A stretch of DNA of 64,000 nt from Chanodichthys erythropterus (taxonomy: Eukaryota > Chordata > Actinopteri > Cypriniformes > Xenocyprididae), in the NCBI RefSeq assembly GCF_024489055.1, contig NC_090238.1, positions 1,628,501-1,692,500 of the forward strand. The letters run 5' to 3'. The position numbers and the translations under genes were made by a program. Under the pieces are notes generated by a model that was not told where the DNA came from, made no database searches, and worked only from the letters and a program-made list of their open reading frames with translations. Each line of letters begins with the position of its first letter. Positions within the stretch are counted from its first letter, which is position 1. Positions 60,087-64,000 of this stretch are shown piece by piece.

Positions 60087-60902
60087 TTTAAAGGGGTGGT
60101 TGATTATGATTTCACTTCTTTAACTTTAGTTAGTGTGTAATGTTGCTGTTTGATCATAAACAACATCTGCAAAGTTACAACACTCAAAGTTCAATGCAAA
60201 GAGATATATTTTCTTTTACAGAAATCATTAACAAACTGGTAGGGACTATAACAACCTTCTTCCCTGGTTAGTGACATCACAAACCCTAAAATTTACATAA
60301 ACCCCGCCCCCGAGAACACACAACAAAGGGGGCGGGGCCATGTTGGGCTGCTTTAGAGAAGAGGAAGAGTTGTTGTAGTCGAGTGTTGTTGTCATGCCGT
60401 CATTTTACACCGGACTGCTTCACAAACGAGGGTCAATTCAACACAAAAGATGAACATGACGGCACATGCTAGTGGATGAGTTGAATCAACTCCACAGCAA
60501 CTACATCAATTTATCCACTAACCATTCAGAAACGTCTAAAAGTTGTAACTTCTTCCTGAGTCTCTCCATCAGTGTCGACTCCGGTTTGAACAATGTAAGG
60601 CTGAACACCGTTACTGACAATCTTCATTTTGGCTGCTTGAGATTCTCCAGCTTTGTTGTTGTTGAGCTGTTAAAGCTCCGCCCTCTTCTGGAAAGGGGGC
60701 GGGAGCAGAAGCTCATTTGCATTTAAAGGGACACACACAAAAACGGTGTGTTTTTGCTCACACCCAAATAGAGGCAAATTTGACAAGCTATAATAAATGA
60801 TCTGTGGGGTATTTTGAGCTGAAACTTCACAGACACATTCTGGAGACACCAGAGACTGATATTACATCTTGTGATAAGGGGCATTATAGGTCCCCTTTGA
60901 AT
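60087..60902 (-). mobile_element. TTAA-type non-autonomous element, copy 2 (inverted partner of 34,920-35,658)
   Basis: Starts TTTAAAGGGGTGGTTGATTA and ends ATTATAGGTCCCCTTTGAA. It is reverse-complementary to the element in jdp2 intron 1 over nearly its whole length and slightly longer. Confidence 0.88.
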
Positions 60903-61584
60903 GTAAATGCCAACTTTCTCTATTAGAAATCTCATGCACTCTTGTTAGCTACTCAAGAACACTCAACTGAGTTCTTATTGGCTGTGATGTCATTCAGAAA
61001 GAATTCTTGTCACAATATGACACACGTTGACTGTAAGATATTGAGATGTGAGTATAGAGCACAACACAGGGTGTGTATGCTTGTATTTGATATGGACAGG
61101 GTGGGGATTTCATGTAAATGAGATAATTGCAGAAAACTCGCATGCTGACGGTCTCACGCTGAACTTATGGATAGGAGTGAGGGGATGGATATTAGTTTTA
61201 GCACTGTTGCACTGAAGGCATGAGATGTTATATCCTCAGACACATTTCTCAATTACCGGCTCTGAAATGAAATATGACCCCTGTGACTCCCTGGCTTTGT
61301 AGCACACTAGTAAATAACAAAAATCATATTTGTCATCATCACTCTGAACGCTTTCATCAAGTGCTCTGTTTCACTGTTCATAGCTGGATTCAACTCTTAT
61401 GGTGTGTTCAAGTCATGTCGGAAAGAGTGTATTTATGAGTTGAATGCACATAAACGCCACCAAAAAAGTTATAACAAGTGGGAAGCTCAGGATTTTATTT
61501 AAGCCCTGATCTTTACTTATATTTGCACTGTCAGGATTTTTTTATTTACAACAAAATAAGCTAATTGCCTGCACAACACTTGAT
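60903..61584. other. flvcr2 intron 1, no named feature
   Basis: Nothing recognised. Confidence 0.4.
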
Positions 61585-62960
61585 AGCATTGTAATTAGGG
61601 TTGGGCCAATAGATGATGCCATCGTCACCAATGCTGACAGACATCACAATGTTGAGCCGGTGTTGTGCCGAATTCCTACCCCCAATTTACCCCCTAGTAT
61701 TGGTAGGTTTAGGATTAGGTAATCAGTAGGGCTGGGTATCGTTCAAAAATTTTCGATACCGAGACGATACCGATACCTTGACTTCGATACCGATACCTAA
61801 ACGATACCTTTTTCGGTTCCAGTTTTATAAAATATGTTTAAACAAGATTACATAACCTCAAAAAAATCTTTGGTTTTATATTTTAACTTTGTTGACTTTT
61901 TTCAGACTCAAAGACTCATCTCCTGAGCCACTGCGGGGAATAAAAAAAGCACAAATTAAAAAAATTTACCCAACACAATAAATCAGTGCAAATAGTTTTA
62001 ATAAAGTTTAATTTTCAATGCAAAAATTAAGTATGTGAGGCTCTTTTTTAAATCACTCAGCAATTGTTCTTCAAAAAATTAATTATTATTAACAAGATCA
62101 AAGTGGAAGTAAGAGTGACGCAAGTTCGTTGCGTCTTACCGTGAAATAAGAGTTCTGTGCCTTTATTAAAATCAACACATTAATGATTCATCTCTCATCC
62201 ACCCGCAATTAATTTGAATGTTATTTTTTTTTTTTATTACTTGGCCCGACCCGCAAATTATCCGCAGTATCAGGAGGACGCTGATACCTTTTTCAGCAGA
62301 ATTGTTCGCGTTCTGGAGCCAGAGGCAGAGCCTGTGCTCGTGCAGGCGAACGAGCCTGTCATGAACCGGTCGCGTGTTTCCATAGACTTGAGGGACGAAC
62401 GCTGATGTAAAGCTGCTGTGTGTTGTACCTTAGACTACAAAAAACATTGCGCGTTCCGCTGTTTCTGCAGGCAGTGCTACACTTTTGTTTTCTGTTAACA
62501 GTATCTGTAGTGAACCGGCTGCTCACATAAACAGCCGTTTCTCACCCGTCCATTCGGAGATAAACTGAAAACGAAACCGTTGATTCAATCGCGCTCTCGC
62601 ACATAGGGTCTCTCTCGCGCGTATAGTTTTATATATTTAGATATAAATAACAATGTAGCGCAACATTACTTGCTCCTCAACGAGACAGCGAAAGCATTTC
62701 TCCGCCCCTCTCCTCGGCTCCATTCTGAGGTACCGAAATTTGGTACCGAATGACAAGACACTTTTCGATACTCGGTAGTATCGAGGCAGTTCAATCGGTA
62801 CCTAAAAAGTATCGAGTTCGGTACCCAGCCATAGTAATCAGATAGCGACTTCAACGAGGGGGGTAATAATTTGGCAGGGAGTCAAAATCTGGCACAACAC
62901 CGGCATCGTGATTCAAACTAAACCGCTGATATTTAAATGCCAGACCCCAGACCATGTTTC
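61585..62960. mobile_element. Inverted-repeat element interrupted by a hAT
   Basis: Left GAGCCGGTGTTGTGCC (about 61,654-61,669) and right GGCACAACACCGGCATC (about 62,890-62,908) are complements that flank the inserted hAT element. Confidence 0.6.
61727..62833. mobile_element. hAT non-autonomous element, 1,107 bp, perfect 8-bp target duplication
   Basis: Begins TAGGGCTGGGTATCGTTC and ends GGTACCCAGCCATA. It is flanked on both sides by GTAATCAG (61,719-61,726 and 62,834-62,841). Sub-terminal regions are rich in TCGATACCG and CGGTACC phrases. There is no transposase; the only frame (62,214-62,405) has no recognisable domain. Confidence 0.92.
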
Positions 62961-62999
62961 CATCTGGACCGCGAGACAATGATAGCACCATTTTAACCA

Positions 63000-64000
63000 T
63001 TCCAAAAAAGTTGTGACACTGTACAAGAATGTACAGAATGTACAGAATGTTCAAATTTCAATATTTAATTCAGAATACAACACAGATGACATATCAAATG
63101 TTTAAACTGAGAATATGTATCATTTTAAGGGAAAAATAAGTTGATTTTAAATTTCATGGCATCAACACATCTCAAAAAAGTTGGGACAAGGCCATGTTTA
63201 CCACTGTGTGGCATCCCCTCTTCTTTTTATAACAGTCTGCAAACGTCTGGGGACTGAGGAGACAAGTTGCTCAAGTTTAGGAATAGGATTGTTGTCCCAT
63301 TCTTGTCTAATACAGGCTTCTAGTTGCTCAACTGTCTTAGGTCTTCTTTGTCGCATCTTCCTCCTTATGATGCACCAAATGTTTTCTATGGGTGAAAGAT
63401 CTGGACTGCAGACTGGCCATTTCAGTACCCGGATCCTTCTTCTACGCAGCCATGATGTTGTAATTGATGCAGTATGTGGTCTGGCATTGTCATGTTGGAA
63501 AATGCAAGGTCTTCCCTGAAAGAGACGACGTCTGGATGGGAGCTTATGTTGTTCTAGAACTTGTATATACCTTTCAGCATTGATGGTGCCTTTCCAGATG
63601 TGTAAGCTGCCCATGCCACATGCACTCATGCAACCCCATACCATCAGAGATGCAGCTTCTGAACTGAGCGCTGATAACAACTTGGGTTGTCCTTGTCCTC
63701 TTTAGTCCGGATGACATGGCATCCCAGTTTTCCAAAAAGAACTTCAAATTTTGATTCGTCTGACCACAGAACAGTTTTCCACTTTGCCACAGTCAATTTT
63801 GTGCTTTGGCCCAGAGAAAATGGCTGTGCTTCTGGATCATGTTTAGATATGGCTTCTTTTTTGACCTATAGAGTTTTAGCCGGCAACGGCGAATGGCACG
63901 GTGGATTGTGTTCACCGACAATGTTTTCTGGAAGTATTCCTGAGCCCATGTTGTGATTTCCATTACAGTAGCATTCCTGTATGTGATGCAGTGCCGTCTA
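63000..64000 (-). mobile_element. Tc1/mariner element, 3' part, runs off the window
   Basis: The right part of a Tc1-like transposon in minus orientation. CTCAAAAAAGTTGGGACA motifs flank the coding part. The left end is near 63,000 and the rest lies beyond 64,000. Confidence 0.8.
63198..63850 (-). pseudogene. Tc1-like transposase, frameshifted
   Basis: On the minus strand, 63,198-63,680 encodes the C-terminal catalytic part, with MVWGCMSACGMGSLHIWKG, FQHDNARPHTA and CSPDLSPIENIW. Asp and Glu are separated by exactly 34 residues (DD34E). The first Asp, in VLWSDESKFEV, lies further upstream in a different frame (near 63,750-63,780). So at least one frameshift at about 63,650-63,670 breaks the gene. 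The N-terminal DNA-binding domain is beyond the window. Confidence 0.85.

Noticed and set aside
62214..62405. Small ORF in flvcr2 intron 1
   Set aside because: Lies wholly inside a hAT element delimited by its target duplication; no domain.

Overview
The window looks like a teleost, most likely cyprinid, nuclear chromosome segment. Three spliced genes lie in the same orientation and in the vertebrate order FOS - JDP2 - FLVCR2. The intergenic and intronic DNA is packed with fish-type DNA transposons: Tc1/mariner and its MITEs, hAT, TTAA-target elements and piggyBac-like elements. A DIRS-like retroelement and a solo LTR are also present. There are no prokaryotic features.

Layout. Positions 1-19,810 are almost entirely one 21-bp minisatellite that continues past the left edge. 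It is built from nested higher-order duplications and interrupted once by a 379-bp unique spacer. That spacer occurs a second time, base for base, as the right flank of the array (16,902-17,280 and 19,811-20,189). The very long open frames in this part are by-products of a stop-free 21-bp unit, not genes. From 20.2 to 22.5 kb there is transposon debris. From 22.5 to 30.3 kb lies a four-exon fos gene with a 3.3-kb intron 3 full of nested transposons and a transposon in its 3' UTR. From 30.3 to 33.4 kb there are a microsatellite, a duplicated segment carrying a TTAA element with its own empty site, and a solo LTR.

From about 33.4 to 49.2 kb lies jdp2: a probable CRE-rich non-coding first exon, an 11.5-kb first intron full of transposons, and three coding exons. 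From 49.2 to 56.2 kb there is more transposon debris, namely Tc1 fragments, MITEs, a DIRS-like element and an unrecognised degraded minus-strand ORF group. I found no batf gene there, although batf sits between JDP2 and FLVCR2 in tetrapods. From 56,477 the first coding exon of flvcr2 begins, and its intron 1 runs off the right edge, again full of transposons.

How the genes relate. Fos and Jdp2 are both bZIP partners of Jun-family proteins. Fos activates AP-1/CRE sites, whereas Jdp2 usually represses them and competes for Jun. Flvcr2 is a major-facilitator membrane transporter with no known functional tie; its presence reflects conserved synteny. The missing batf suggests that this is one of the two teleost-duplication copies of the locus.

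I found no convincing undescribed biochemical system. The most unusual object is the minisatellite: its large size, its CpG-decay variants, its duplicated spacer, and degenerate inverted units in the flank that may record its origin.
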